NCBI RefSeq assembly: GCF_000143415.4
Contig: NW_003314316.1
Location: forward strand, 124,001 to 188,000
From: Selaginella moellendorffii
Lineage: Eukaryota; Streptophyta; Lycopodiopsida; Selaginellales; Selaginellaceae
Direction: 5' to 3'
DNA length: 64,000 nt
Part shown: piece by piece, positions 45,968 to 59,244 of the stretch
Position numbering within the stretch: the stretch's first letter is position 1
How the letters are laid out: every line of letters starts with the position of its first letter
Program-made: the position numbers and the translations under genes
The notes under the pieces: model-generated
What the model was told of the DNA's origin: nothing
Database searches by the model: none
The model's input: the letters and a program-made list of their open reading frames with translations, nothing else

Positions 45968-48900
45968 GAATATCAATATGTTTCTAGTCTCTTTTTGCAA
46001 GCTAGGAACAACAGAGATCATTACCATCACACATGAGATTGTGAATAGTTAGGATTTTATTTGGAAGAGGAAGTTCTTTGAATTCGATAACATGCTTATC
46101 AAATATCCTAAGACTTGACAGCTTGTAGGGTCAATGTTCCAAATTGTTGATGGTAACCATTGATATGAGGCTTGGATGAAGTGTATTGATGATTATTTTT
46201 GTGATGATCCTATCTACCATATCAATGTTTTAGTCGGCCAAACCTTTGGATGTCAACAAATTTATCTTAGCCTACCAAAAAATCAATGTGTTTTGTAATT
46301 TCACCTCCAACTCCACTTTAACCTGTTTTGTCATATTTAAATAAAGGCTTAGGCAGTTTGCTATTCAAAAGTAGAACTTTATCCATGATATCAAGCAATT
46401 ATAGTTTTTGGTAAACTTGAGTTAGAATAATATCTGCTAATATTATGGTAATGATTTCGCAACACTTGTTTGACACTTGTGCACTTGGAATGATGGTACA
46501 ACATAGTTCAACAACCCAATTAGTTTTATACTTGTTGTATAGTGTAAGGTATATTTTTCCCTTTCACTTTATAAAGGCCTTTTTTTTTGTTTTGGTTTCT
46601 AGCCTTTGGTGAAAGTCAAGCAAGATGCTTATAAATGCATATCTGGAGAAGAGTTGAAAAGAGCTCTTGGCTGAGCTCGTACAAATTGAGCATAAAATTT
46701 AATATGCAAAGTCTTCAAAGTTGAAGAAACTAGTATGCATTATAAACAATTGCAAGTTGAAGGAGTGGCTAGATACTATAGCCAAAATTTCTGCTCATGA
46801 ATGTAAATTTCTTATTGCATATTTCATTTTTCTTAATTACACATCTATTTCTTTTACAATGAATAAAAAACTCCAAATGATATGATTTATAATATTGTAA
46901 AATTGAGGCTTCCATACAAAAGTATTTGAGAACATGATGAAAAGGGTTGTTTACATTACACAAACTATAGATAAATGTGATAAGTTCTTAGCACCATACA
47001 TTGGTGACAATCTAAATGGTATATTCATGTTCTTTGACACTTATGTTAACACTTCATTAAAAGAGATTGAAGAGGGGTGGCTACCAGAGAAGTTTACAAA
47101 CATGATAACTTATGATTGCCAACATAGTTAGCTTTATTTAATGCGACATAAAACTTATAAGTATAACATGATTTCTAAGGTCTTTCCTAAATATATATTA
47201 TTTACAAGTATTTGCAATATAGAGGTATGCCATTTAATGCACCAATTTACACTCAATTTATTGCAAAGGGTGTAAGAGATGGAAGAATATACCCAACAAT
47301 ATTTGCAAATTTTATAAACGCATAAAAGATAGAATGCCCTTAGGAGTTGGAGCTCCTAGGAAAAAAAACCGCTACACTAGACTAAGAGGAAGTTATCAAT
47401 GCTAGCAAGTGATGATGGAAAGGAGGATAAGGAAGTGCTAGATCACATTCACATTCCACCACCAAATGGCTAAAATTAAGCTCTAATTCCACTATCAAAT
47501 ATCTAGAATCTAGATTAGGTTCCACTAGCAAATGATGATGATCAGATGGTTCATAGAATATATTGTGGATCTCAAGGTAAGCAAAAATAACTTTTAAAAA
47601 CCAAAGGTGGTAACACATGTTTTTTTGCAACAATGACTGTTAATAATAATTTCATTTCAGCTTGATAAGATATTCGTGATGAGGAGTTGGAGGAACACTC
47701 ATAAACAACACGCTATATGATAGTAGCATATTATTCATTACTTTTTTCATTCACTCAGCTTTTCTATATGTCTATCTTGTTTCCCCAATAACACACCAAG
47801 GCATTGTGGGTGCCTTCATTGGCTCCTATGATAGATTGCTGATATGTTTTATGAAAGACAATATGAACATAGGCATATAGCACTAGTTTAACCATTGGTG
47901 CTAAAAGATACAAAGGCCTTTGCTCCCAATTGTGGACTTCATTCTCTTCGACTTTCCAAATGATCGTTTAGATATTAATGGGAAAGTCAAAGACCCAAAC
48001 TTTCTCATATGTAATCACATGCATGATGCATTCCTCTTGTGGGAAGCACTTATGCTTGAAGTTGGCCATATCATCTTCATCCTACTGAATGACCTCAATT
48101 GGATATATGAGCTTATGATGTATGCAGGAGAAGTTTGTTTCAAGTCATTCTCTTTTAGGTGCATCATGGATCCTATTGGTGTTGATACTAAGGGTGTCTA
48201 AAAGAAGCTTGAAAAAGTGAGTATATATTTCATATTTTTATCTAATTTCTAAACTTTCTTATTTTCCAAGTTATGATATAGACCTATCATGCCTTTTATA
48301 GAAAATATATAATAGCTTTTGTAATAGCAAGTGTGCAATAGGCATTTTGCCTAGATATGATAGTTCCACTAACATCATACCCAACCTTATGGATGAGCAG
48401 ATCCATAACATGTTTCCAAAGTACCAAATTCAAACTCCATTGGCAATACAAATCTTGCTTAAGCTCTATTGCCCACTAAATGGTGTTGTGATTAATTGCA
48501 CAGTAGATAGGGGTTCTACGGTAAAGGCAACACGTGACTTTAGTAGGTCAGTGTTTGCTATTGAAAAACATCATTTTTTCAAACACTAGCTCAGAGGATT
48601 TTGTAAGTTGCCCCTAATCTCAAGGAGGTAAATTATGTTTACTAAAATTTAAATACATGTTTAGTTTTGTTTTATAGATCACAGTCACTTGGAGTTTCTA
48701 GAATTGAAGGCTTTGGAAGTCTCCCTAACTATGTAAAAGCCATGGCTCAATAAATACAAAGTGAATCTTCTTTATAATACCAAAATAGGAGGAGACGTAA
48801 AAGGAATCAATATATTAATGATGAGGTAGACAAAAGTTAATTGCATCCTTACATAAAATGAAAAACCTGTTATATATTAGATGTCTGTGATAGTGTCAGA

Positions 48901-49500
48901 TGTTAGTGACAGTGTCAAATGTCAATGACAGGATCAGATGTTAGTAACAGTATTAGTGTTACATATCATAATTGCAAATTGTCATTCTTGCCTTCCACCA
49001 TCACTCTATAGTGTTTGTGTGTTGTCATCTCATCCTTCCTCATCTTTCAACATCTTATATGTACACTCTCTTACTAGCCTTCAGATCAACACAATAGTCA
49101 TCATAGTTTAATAAAAACTAATGAACACATTGAGAGTTTGATTCTAAGATGCCCAATATGCCTTTTAGTCTCGAGTCAAAACATCATTTCTATGGGCTTG
49201 AATAGTTTTCTTGAGCACTGCCATAATAAGCACACAAATGGTGTTATCACTTCATATATAATTTTTTTCTTCTTTTGAGTCATTCTTAAATTGAACACTA
49301 TACTTTTATTACTTTATTTATTGTGAATGTGACTTTGGGTATCAAAAGTTATTTATCGGTTAGTCCTTTCAGATATTCGTTCCTTACTACCACGACGGCA
49401 GGAGGTCGGTATTGCTAGACCCTTTATTAGTCTCTGCCTAAGCTAATTGAGAAACTGATCATCATATATCCATTTTTTTATTCTAGGAAAATGCTACTTT
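45968..49500. other. AT-rich region with unassigned short frames
   Basis: Plus-strand frames at 46934-47131, 47920-48201 and 48347-48589 have ordinary-looking amino-acid composition and could be decayed transposon protein, but I recognise no family motif. 48868-48955 is a small tandem repeat. No genes are supported. Confidence 0.4.
48868..48955. repeat. short tandem repeat, ~19-bp unit
   Basis: Four to five diverged units of the type AGATGTTAGTGACAGTGTC. No function is evident. Confidence 0.65.
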
Positions 49501-49527
49501 TTATTATATATGAACTACTCAAACATC

Positions 49528-51450
49528 CTACAAATCATCATTATCTTCAACTTCACAATCTTTGACATCATCTCCATCTTCCTCTTCTTCTCGTGACTTA
49601 AGCTTGTCTTCTGAATGAAGAATTGTCTCTAGTACTTTGTAGCTCACAAACTTATCATAGTCATGGTAGTTTCTGTATGTTAACAACTTGCTATTGCAAG
49701 CCACAAAAACTAGATCTATTGTCCTATCCATAGTAAGTCTATTCTTCTTTGAAGACATATGCTCGAAAGTGCTAAACAATCTCTCCACTGAGGATGACAA
49801 GCATGCCTGACTTAGAACTTGAATAGCCAACTTCTAAAGAGTTGGAATTTCATAACAATAGTCCTCCCACCAATGTACAACTCCCTTTTTAGTGCAATCA
49901 ACCTTAACATCAATCGAGTTAAAAATGCCTCCTATCCTCTTGTAAATTAAAAGTTCATCCTATATCACATCCCTCTCACTAGATGTAAATATGGGTAACA
50001 AATAAGCATTCCAATCCTTCATGACTTCTTTGTTGGCATGCTTTTCATGCTCTTGAAACTATGCCACTGAGTGCATGAGTGAGTGATACTCATGCCACTA
50101 GTAAGATATGATTGAATGAATTCCATGTACCTACCCTAATTCTACTGTCCTTCCTCTAAACTTGCATCCAACCTATTCATACACTCATATATTTTTCCAA
50201 TTGTAGGTACATCACTGTCCACAAGATGAAGTAGCAGCATAACATCCTTGGACATCTCTAACATGTCCTTCACCTGTTCCCAAAAATGGTCATCAAAAAC
50301 AGTTTCATAATTGTCTCTGTTTGCTCTCATCTTCGACTCAAGCCTTGCTCTATAAGGCATATGAACATCTATTGTAGAGCTTCCCGGAGCTCCACCAGCC
50401 TCTCCATTATAATGAACTTGTGGCCAAACCTCATATCACAATAGCGCAACACTTGCTTGTGAGTAAAATCTGCTACCAGTGCCACCATATAAGAGTGGTT
50501 TTTAATGGAGCTCACTAAAGCCTTTCCTCGCTCCAAAAGCCTTACCATCTATGGAAGTTCACTGAAGTCTTTCAAAGCATTGTTCAAGTAATAGGCAAAA
50601 CATGCTGCCCATTGAATCTTCGGGTACCTCTCTGTTTCAGAATTGCTACTGTTACTCTATTTGCATTTTTCCCATTTGTTACAACCATAACAATGTTCTC
50701 TGCACCAACAATGCTAATGCCTTCTTCTTAGCAACGCAAAGTATTCTCAATTGTTTTTCCTATTGAGGAAATATCAATAGCCTTCAAAAAAGCTACCCGT
50801 CCTTGACTATATGCCACAAGCCCCTTGATATGTTGATTCCTCCTATCTGCCCACCCATTTGCACATATGGTTACACCCCTCTACTCCCACTGCTTCTTCA
50901 TGGACACCATCTCAATGTCAATAAATCCTTTCTCTTTCAACAAATCCTTCTCCCGAATCATCATATTTTGGTGGTGCATAAGGCACACCATGCCTAGCAA
51001 CTTCCTGGATCATATTGAGGAAGTAAGGGGATTGAGCCTTCACAAATGGAATGTGTTTATTCTAGAAAAACCTTCCAATCACCGTATCAACTCAACTTTT
51101 CCGCTTTGGATCCAATATGGACTTGGCTCTACTTGCTAAACAACGAGGAAAGGCAACCACTTCACTTGCTTGGGATGATACCATTGGCACTAAAAGTTCT
51201 ATATTCAGCCATGTCTTCCCCTTTATACCTTTCCTAGAATTAATAACCTTTTGCATGTTAACCAGCTCTGCCTTCTTGTTACCTGGGATAAGGGGGCAAC
51301 TCACAATATCCTTGCTGCTTGGCCTTCTCCCAACAAATGAGCTTGGACACAATCAATACCATTGAACTTATTCACTATTGTGCAATACTTGCATGACATA
51401 GTTTGTGGCCATGCCCCCTACTCTCAAGCACACTTACCTCATCCCACCAT
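49528..51450 (-). pseudogene. hAT-superfamily transposase remnant (BED, DUF659-like, dimerisation domain)
   Basis: Read on the minus strand from 51410, a BED-type finger CKYCTIVNKFNGIDCVQAHL is followed by HGVPYAPP near 50970. A DUF659-like core gives GVTICANGWADRR (50841-50879) and GAENIVMVVTNGKNANRV near 50680. A typical hAT middle gives NHSYMVALVADFTHKQVL and FGHKFIIMERLVELREAL near 50400. The C-terminal dimerisation domain gives LSQACLSSSVERLFSTFEHM with KKNRLT (49528-49830). Stops and frameshifts separate the parts, so the transposase is dead. I did not find terminal inverted repeats or an 8-bp target duplication. Confidence 0.8.
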
Positions 51451-51959
51451 TGTGAAGAAGGATGCTTTTGCCCCTGTAGTATGCTGGATTGCTACCCCAT
51501 GCTTGGCAACAGCAGGGCAGATGAAGCGCCTCTCAATCCATGGCAAATGGAGCAGCAGAGGTGGCTGTGGCACTGCTAGAATTGACAGTGGCAGCGGCAG
51601 CTACAACGTTGCTAGAATCAACACTAGCAGTGGTGGCAAGCAAGATCGAGAGCTTGGAGGAGGTGGAGGTGCACCCTAGATTGTTGCATGTGCCCTAAGA
51701 TTTTGGTGTTACGAACATGGTCCGTGATCTTGGCCGTGTTCATAACTATGGATAAAGTGGAATATTAAGCATGTCTTGCTAAAGTATAGTGGAGTTAAAG
51801 ATTTGTGGTTTAGAGAGGGAGTTTAACCTCTAGTTGTTATACTCTCTACTACATCCTTGAAGCAGGCTTATTATAATGAGACAACATTTTCAAATTAATT
51901 TTTGTTTGTTCGTGATTTGGGGGACCAAGGCATATATAGGGGAGTAGCAGTAATATAGG
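51451..51959. other. spacer with a GC-rich serine/glycine-type repeat
   Basis: 51541-51680 is built from GGCAGCGGCAGC/CTAGAATC-type short repeats and is GC-richer than its surroundings. It may be the 5' end of the hAT element, where a low-complexity N-terminus would lie. No independent gene is supported. Confidence 0.35.
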
Positions 51960-52460
51960 ATGTACTTAATGAGTTTTTTGATGTTTTTCCATCTAAACTT
52001 CTTCATGGGTTGTCTCCATTATGAAGTGTGGAGCATGGGATTACGTTAGAGTTGGGGATGCAGCCAACTTACTAGTATCCATTTTGGTTGAGTTATGCAG
52101 AAGAGCAAGAAATTCAACGATAAGTTAAGGAGTCACTTGTGTTTGGATTTATTCAGCCAAATAAGTCTCCATTTGGTGCTTTGGTCTTGCTTGTGAAGAA
52201 GAAAAATGGTTTAATGTGGATGTGTATTAACTACCATACATTAAACAAAAAGACAATGAAGGATAAAATGCTAATGCCACATGTGAATGATATTTTAGAC
52301 AAACTTGGTGAAGCATAAGTGTTTACCAAGATTGATCTGAGGAGTGGATATCATCAGATTGCAATGGATAATGCATTTATCTTTAATACGGTATTCAACA
52401 GAAGCTTAAGATATTTTGAGTTTACAATTATGCTGTTTGTTTGACGAATACACCAGCACA
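51960..52460 (+). pseudogene. decayed Ty3/Gypsy reverse transcriptase fragment
   Basis: A plus-strand frame with a few stops reads FFDVFPSKLLHGLSP, then LVLLVKKKNGLMWMCINYHT, VNDILDKLGEA, FTKIDLRSGYHQI and LRYFEFTIMLF. This is the RT segment from the protease linker to just before the YxDD box, which is missing. It is a separate lineage from the chromovirus at 40375, judging by the different wording of conserved blocks. Confidence 0.8.
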
Positions 52461-55400
52461 TTTACTTAGTTGATGCCTATATATTTCAAAATCTTTTGGC
52501 ATTGCTATTATGGCAAACCTAGTTATTATGCCTCATTCATGGAGTGAGTGGTACAAAGTTTTAATATGCAATGTATTTCCCTTGTAAATTGGCCTATCAG
52601 TTATTCTTCAGAGCAAGCACTTAGCTTCCCAATTAATTTCAAAATGGGGATGGCTTTCCTTTAGAGGTTAAATGTCTAATACATTTTTTAGACAAAAGTC
52701 TTAGAAATTTTCATAGTGTATCTTTCTTGCTTAGTTGTGGTCCACCTTAAGAGATTTTTACTCCACAAAATTTTGTTGCATATCAATCCAGATTTGCAAT
52801 TAATCCAATGTTTATTAGCCTAATTATTAGCAAATGTATTTCTACCTATGAGTATCTAAGCTTTATTGTGAATTGTTAAAGTTCCTACAATAGTTTCTTT
52901 GCCTAAGATTGCATAAAATTTTAGCAATTGTATAGTAGGCAAAATTTTATAAATCCTTTATAAGTTATAATATTCAAGATTTGCGTATAGCTTGGATAGA
53001 CAAACTATCTCTCTATCGAAAAGAAATCCTAATACTATTTTCTTTTTGTATAAATAACTTCATAAATATAACTCTAGCTTACACTATGTACCTACAAAGT
53101 AATCTAGGTATATTATCATACCTTCTTTGGCAACAGTAAAGGTACTAGGAGTCAAACTTCTATATACTTTGAACAAAATATTGTTAAGTATTTTGCTCTG
53201 TAATTTGTTAAGCTATTTAAGTAATTTTGTTAAATTTATCATTCGTTAGCCTAGTTAGGCACACAAAATAATTTAGTTTTACTTTTTTATGCTTTTACCT
53301 AATCACACAGAGTGGGGATCAATCAACTTCCATATAGTTATATAAGCAAAATGTAAATTTTGATAGGTGTGGTGGATAATTGGTAAACATTTTTATTTTG
53401 TTTACCCCAATTCCCTCAATCAACTTTTATCAGAACTATGGAGGGTTATTAATCTTTAATCTTTCCACCTAGGTGCACAAAAGGACCTTCCCTTTCTACC
53501 CATGCCTAATGTGGTTAAGATTAATTTAGTGCAAAGTCTTTGGCATATGATAGTCAATTTTAGAGTAGCTTTTCTGCTTCACATTGGGTTTTACCCTCTA
53601 GCTTATATCCGATCTTACCCTTATAACTGTGGAATTAAAAAGGATGGACTATTGCTCTTAGTAAATTTTAGGTAAAACTCTTTTAAATAGATCAACACTA
53701 GGGACTAATTTGAATAGGACATGAAAACTATTTTATGAAATTACTTTATGAAATTAACACAAAAGTCAAATTGTCTAGTGCATGATAGTTTATTTTAGAT
53801 CAATTTACTTGTGAAATGACATTAGGTAGCTTTTCAAGCATGTGATACCTAATTTGTGGAAGACTTGGCTTTAGATCTGAACAAAAATTGCTTTTCAAGG
53901 TAAATTTCTCTCTAGCCTCTTTGCCAACGGGCAATAATGGTCAATATAAGTTTTTGTTCAAGCTTGTATAACAAAGTTTTGAGCTTTGCAATGTATTTAA
54001 GAATTTTTAAGAGTGTTTAAGGCTATTTCACCTTTTTAAACAAAAACCTTTTTATCTCTAAGCTTATTTTAGTTCTTTAGAGATCAAAGTAACAGTAGTA
54101 GTGTCTCCAAGACTAATGTTTACACTTAGTAGTAAGTTCTACAACTCTCTATTCCATGTTTATGGTGTGAAGCCTCTCAATTGCTTCGTTTGGCAAAAAC
54201 TTGATTAATACATAGGGTGATTTGTATGTTCCAAATATAGGCAAAAATTGAGGTATAACTTTTACTAGAGTAGTTGTATAATTTTGCCTATATAGAAAAT
54301 ATTCACTAGATAAAAATTCTCTTTTGTGGAGAGGTACATAACATCTGTATATCACATTTTACAAAGGGTGGTTCATGCTTTGCAAAGAGCGTTTCAATGA
54401 TGAGTATTTCCCCTAGCAATTGAATGTCGCTCAACTGGTCTGAAGGGCAGATTTTCATGCTTATTTATTTGTATATTTGCTCTTTGTTTATGCCTCATTT
54501 TAGAGGATATAGGGCATATGTCATATAATTGCCCTTGATTCTTCTCTATAGGGCTAGATGTGATATGAGTGCTCTCAAGATCTATAAAAGAGTAACACCT
54601 TTCACATTGAGCAATATTTATAAGCTCTCTATGTATAAAAGATGAGTCTTGATTAATTTGCCTATGTGTACTAGATGTAAAGCAGTTCAAATAGTTAGAG
54701 CAGTTTGTGATAATTGTTTCTAAATTTTTGACTTGTAAGTGTTGTTCAAGTTTTATAGGCTCTTGCAATATGCATAAGAGACTTAAATTTGGGACAAGTT
54801 TACTCTCAAACTGTGTCTGAGTAATAGTCAAAGCTAAAAGACTTTGGATCAAAGCCTTAAGACAACACAATGTTCTAATTGTCAAAGCTTTGTAAAATTT
54901 AGGTGAATAATTCCCTAATTTATTCTTCACTAAAGCTGGCTTTAGCTCTCTTTAAGTTGGAGTTGAAGACAAGAGTTATAGATGCCCAATTTTTCTACTT
55001 GTGTATGCCTAAAAAAATTGTGACATGCTCCTGAAAAATGTATCCTTTAAAAATTTAAGTGAGAATTTACTTAGAAATAAAAAATTCTAAAGTATTTAAT
55101 TATATTTTCCATATTAAACAAACTTCATTCCTTCTTCTTTTAGATTTTTCTCAAAAAATTGCTAATGAAACAATTTAAACTTGAGTTTCTGGACAATGTA
55201 TGTTAAACTCCAATTTTAAACTCATCCCATGCTCTATGGTTTAAGTGACGGTTGAAAAATTATCTTTTTTGCATTGTCTGGGCACTAAGCCATTGCAATC
55301 GCAAAAAGAGCTCATTTGTTTAGTATTGTTTAGGCTCAAGGTCTTTGTAATCACTGAAAAGATTTACTTGTGATTCCTAGTGCTAGGCACATTTAATATT

Positions 55401-55949
55401 CACAAGCTATTTTCTCCTAACTGTTTTTCAAGCCAAAGAGTGATGGTTTATCCCACCATTGTGGCCAAAAGTGAGTAAAAAAATATTGATACACCAAATA
55501 GAGACTTATTTAGCTCAATGAATCTAAATTTAAGTAACTCTTTGACTTGTCATTAAATTTCTTATTCCTTTATATAATTTAGCAAAAATGGACAACAGTA
55601 GATTTGCCTCATCCTTAGCTCTAGTGTAATTTCATGCTCCACACCTTTTAATGAAGGCAACTTATAAAAAAGTTTGGATGAAAAAATATTAGTAAACTCT
55701 TTAAGTATATCTTACACTATTGCCTCTCCCATACACATGTCTTGGTCCCTCAAGTTACAAATAAATAGTAAATAACTTGAAAGTGCCTTTTCCATTATAA
55801 TATGCTCACTTTAAAGATGTAATAAAAAGTATAACAACTGAAGGTTGAACTCACTTTTCAAACCATACATCTTTGACACTACTATATTTTAATGACACAT
55901 GTTTAATGCTTCACTTTATCTTTAGATCCACTTTTGCCAACTATGGCAT
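52461..55949. other. AT-rich region without supported genes
   Basis: A minus-strand frame of 178 codons (54394-54930) and one of 68 codons (54149-54355) follow one another but show no known motif. The rest has short frames only. It may be old retroelement sequence continuing from 51960 or from the minus-strand element at 55950. Confidence 0.4.
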
Positions 55950-57250
55950 TTTAAAAATGAATGAAATAAAAGATCTCCATAAGTATGATTTTGCTAACTA
56001 ACACTTCCAACTTCTTTACATAAACATCTAAATGTTGTATAGAGGTAATTGCACCTTCCATCATGTCTGGAAAAACTCCTTGTGTCATCAAATTATGCTT
56101 TTTAACAAATGTTTCTAAAATAAAGTTGTTATTACTCCCATTGTTCAATAAAATCCATACTAGACTGCCACAAAACATGTTTTTTAACATTAAATTTGAT
56201 GCATAATTATCCTTGACCTTTATTTTGTTCCACACATTGTTAAGTTGACAAACAACAATGAAAAACCTCTTCCTCCAGCTAGAACAGTTTTTATTGTCAT
56301 CCTCAAGTTGTAAATTGTGTAACTTCTTAGTATCTAATATATTGTTATTTGAAGATTAACCATTCTTCTTGCTTTGTTACTTATTTTTCAACTGTTATCA
56401 ATTAGCTTTATAATGTCCAAACTCATTGTAATGATAATAACCTTGCCTATAATTTTTCATAAATAATTTCTATTTTTTCTGCCCCTTCATATTAGAAGTA
56501 GCCACAAAGACTTCAATTTATGATGTTTAATTTTATTTTTGTATCCATGGTAATTATCACAACAATTCTCAACTAAAAGATTCCTTGAATGCTTATGAGA
56601 CTTGTGCTTGTCATTATCAAATCAATAAGCCGCATCAAAGAGCTCCTCTAAATTTTTTGTAGGTTGGGAATGATGTAAATGTTGCCTCATGCTCTCATTG
56701 TAAATGCCATCAATAAAATAGGATTTATTCTAATCTAGATCCTTTATTAGAACATGGCTAATCAAGCAAGTGAGCTTTTTATTATAATCCTTAAGTGTCT
56801 TTTTCCTTTACTGGAAATATCAAAGTTTTATATGAGTATTCTCTATGTCATAGTGAGGGGCAAAACATAGACAAAAGCAATTTAAAACTCATCTATGGTA
56901 AACTTAAATAGTTTTTCATTTACAACACAAGACTCCTTAAGTTAATTCCATCATTGAAAATCTATATTACACAAAACCATTGAAATAACCACTAAGCTTT
57001 TGCATTTAGAGTTTTTCTAGCAGCCAAAAACTTTTTCACATTAACTAGCCAAGTTAAATAAACCATCTCTTAAAAAAGTTGGAATCTTGAATTAATCCAT
57101 CAAAGAAGTCTTATTTGGATTATTACCATTGCTAGCTTGGAGTGCCTTAATACAGCCATGCATCATAACCTATGTATTGCAACAATTTATCTTGTCTTGC
57201 ATTTCTTGTTGATTTTTGTTGAGGTTTTGCATTATATGACCATGCAGTTA
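55950..57250 (-). pseudogene. decayed Gypsy gag-protease remnant
   Basis: On the minus strand, 55951-56235 reads like a retroviral-type aspartic protease (LVWILLNNGSNNNFILETF, where DSGS has become NNGS). Upstream at about 56440, CNEFGH-like residues suggest a damaged zinc knuckle. Further upstream to 57250 are gag-like traces broken by many stops. The assignment rests on the protease-like stretch and on order. Confidence 0.5.
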
Positions 57251-57658
57251 ACATGGGTTAAAGGGAAGCTTAAGGGTATGGATTTAAGGTAATGAATTTA
57301 AAAATTTTGGGTAATAATATAGTCTAGGCAAAGGTAAGTGTCTTTATTTTTGTTATTTAGCAGCAAGCTTTAAAATCAAGTGATCACCCCTTTAGTCAGT
57401 TAACATATGGTGTAAACGATAGGATCTTAACAATAACTATAGCAACAATATAGTTGATTCAATTGATAGTGTGGCTAAAAAATACTTAGATCTGGTGGCT
57501 GGAATAAAACTACTTTGTGGCTTGATTATTTAGTGAAGACTAGAGTGAAAGGTAAACAATGCATTATATTTCATATATAATATATATGATTATTACAAAT
57601 AGAAGTATTTCTAGCATATAGTATATAGAATCAATTTCTAGGAAGGTAATAATCTTCA
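57251..57658. other. AT-rich 3' flank of the PPR gene
   Basis: No gene or repeat recognised. For the minus-strand PPR gene this is downstream DNA, and a polyadenylation signal may lie in the A/T-rich sequence around 57570-57650. Confidence 0.4.
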
Positions 57659-59227
57659 TCAAGGACCATGAACAATAAGTTTCCCAGCTCTCCTCACATT
57701 TTCCAGCGCTTCAAGCATCTGCACGTTATCGGTCCTGGTAAAGATGCCGTGGAGTAAGTCGTAGACACTGGCCGTGAATGGGCAGAGCATTTCTTGCATG
57801 TAGACAAAGACGTGAGAGATCTCCTCCATCTGGCCCATCTGCTCGTAAGCCCGGATCATCGTCTCGTACACCCCAGGCGTCCGGTTCACCCCCTTGTCCA
57901 GTACCGCCGCGAAAAACTCCATGCACGAATCATAGTACCCGGCCTTGAAGCATACCTCGAGCAGCTCCACGTACACGCTGCCTCGTATCCGGCACGACGA
58001 GCACTGCATCTCCTTGAACACCGCGATGGTGTCGTCCCAGCACTGCGCCGCCGAGAAAGCCTTGATCAAGGTGATGAAGAACTGCTCGCCGAGCTTCACA
58101 CTGTCGTGATCGATCGTCTTGAGCAGCTCCAGAGCCTTGTCGTAAAGGCCGGCCTTGCAGTAGAGGCCCAGCATGATCACGTAGCTTGCCTCGTTGGGCC
58201 GGTTCCCAGAGCCGAGGATGCAATCGTCGAAGACGCGGACAGCTTCCTCCAGCTTGCCGGCTCTCACGTAGGACTCAAGCACGCAGTTGAGGAGATAGAT
58301 GTCTGGCTGGATCTGGCACCCGGCCATGGACTGGAAGAGGTCCTCCACTTGCTGAGTCTGGCCGGCCTTGGCGTAGACGTTCATCAGGCTGGTATACGCG
58401 ATCTTGTCCAGCTTGATCCCCTGGATCTTCATCCGGTTGAAAAGCGTTCGCACGATGCTGGACGAGCCGGGTATCTCCTTGCAAACTGAGAAGAGCTGGC
58501 TGTACGTCACCACCGTGGGCCTCACTTTGCTGTCCTCCATGTCCTGGAAGATCTTGAGCGCGTCCATGCCCCGACCGTCTCGGCTATACACCCGGATCAT
58601 GAGGTTGCAGATGAAGGAGTTGGGAGCTACGTTGATCTGCTGCATGAGGCCGTACCACTTCTCGCAAACTTCTACCTGCTGAGCGTCCGAGGCCTCCTTG
58701 ATCACCGCCTCGAACAAGCCAAAGTCGAGGTAAAAGCTGTTGTCGTGCATCCAGTCTACCAGGCTGTTGAGAGCACCCCACTTTCGAGCCACCAGGAGCC
58801 TGTGGAGCATCGTGAGCGCGGTGTCCAGATTCAAAGGGACGTCGCCTTGTTTCCTGGCCCAGTCGAAGAATCCATTTGCCAGCCTCGTGTCGCGGACGAG
58901 CTTGAGCACCATGGCAACGTCTCGAGGTGACGAGAGCTTTGTTCTCACTCCATCTAGCTTCTCGTCCAGATCTTCCAGGTAAACGGTGTCGTTGAGCACT
59001 GCCACCACTTGATTAACTAGCTGGGTGTCGAGAGAAGCCGCTGGAGGGGTGCTCGCGTTGATGGTGTTCTTCCTCGGTTTCCTCTTTCTGTGGCGAATGT
59101 GGTAGGCTACGTCGTCAATGCCGCCTCCAGTTCCTTGCGGTGACGGTTGCGTAGAGAAGCCCAAACCAGCGACGAACCTCACGGCGCCCACGATCTTGTG
59201 CAGCCTTCTCGTTGCTCCAGTGAGCAT
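57659..59227 (-). CDS. P-class pentatricopeptide repeat protein, organelle-targeted
   Basis: An intronless frame of 522 residues. The N-terminus is rich in Arg, Ser and Ala with few acidic residues (LTGATRRLHKIVGAVRFVAG), as in mitochondrial or plastid presequences. A basic patch RHRKRKPRK follows at 46-54. From about residue 203 there are roughly nine consecutive ~35-residue PPR motifs, for example NSFICNLMIRVYSRDGRG, DKIAYTSLMNVYAKAGQ and NEASYVIMLGLYCKAGLY. No E, DYW or SMR domain follows and the protein ends shortly after the last repeat, so it is P-class. Such proteins bind organellar RNA and act in its stability, splicing or translation. Which RNA is unknown. The frame stays open upstream of this ATG to 59315, so an N-terminal extension is possible. 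The ATG lies only 17 bp after the LpxC stop. Confidence 0.9.
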   Translation of the reverse strand: MLTGATRRLHKIVGAVRFVAGLGFSTQPSPQGTGGGIDDVAYHIRHRKRKPRKNTINASTPPAASLDTQLVNQVVAVLNDTVYLEDLDEKLDGVRTKLSSPRDVAMVLKLVRDTRLANGFFDWARKQGDVPLNLDTALTMLHRLLVARKWGALNSLVDWMHDNSFYLDFGLFEAVIKEASDAQQVEVCEKWYGLMQQINVAPNSFICNLMIRVYSRDGRGMDALKIFQDMEDSKVRPTVVTYSQLFSVCKEIPGSSSIVRTLFNRMKIQGIKLDKIAYTSLMNVYAKAGQTQQVEDLFQSMAGCQIQPDIYLLNCVLESYVRAGKLEEAVRVFDDCILGSGNRPNEASYVIMLGLYCKAGLYDKALELLKTIDHDSVKLGEQFFITLIKAFSAAQCWDDTIAVFKEMQCSSCRIRGSVYVELLEVCFKAGYYDSCMEFFAAVLDKGVNRTPGVYETMIRAYEQMGQMEEISHVFVYMQEMLCPFTASVYDLLHGIFTRTDNVQMLEALENVRRAGKLIVHGP

Positions 59228-59244
59228 TGGAGTTCGGAAGAACC

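Noticed and set aside
54149-54930. Two consecutive minus-strand frames (178 and 68 codons) as a possible gene
   Set aside because: No motif, no plausible splice joining, and flanked by transposon debris. Length alone is not enough support in an AT-rich region.
57794-58489. 231-codon plus-strand frame
   Set aside because: Exactly antisense to the PPR gene. His/Leu-rich composition and lack of any motif mark it as a shadow of GC-rich coding sequence.
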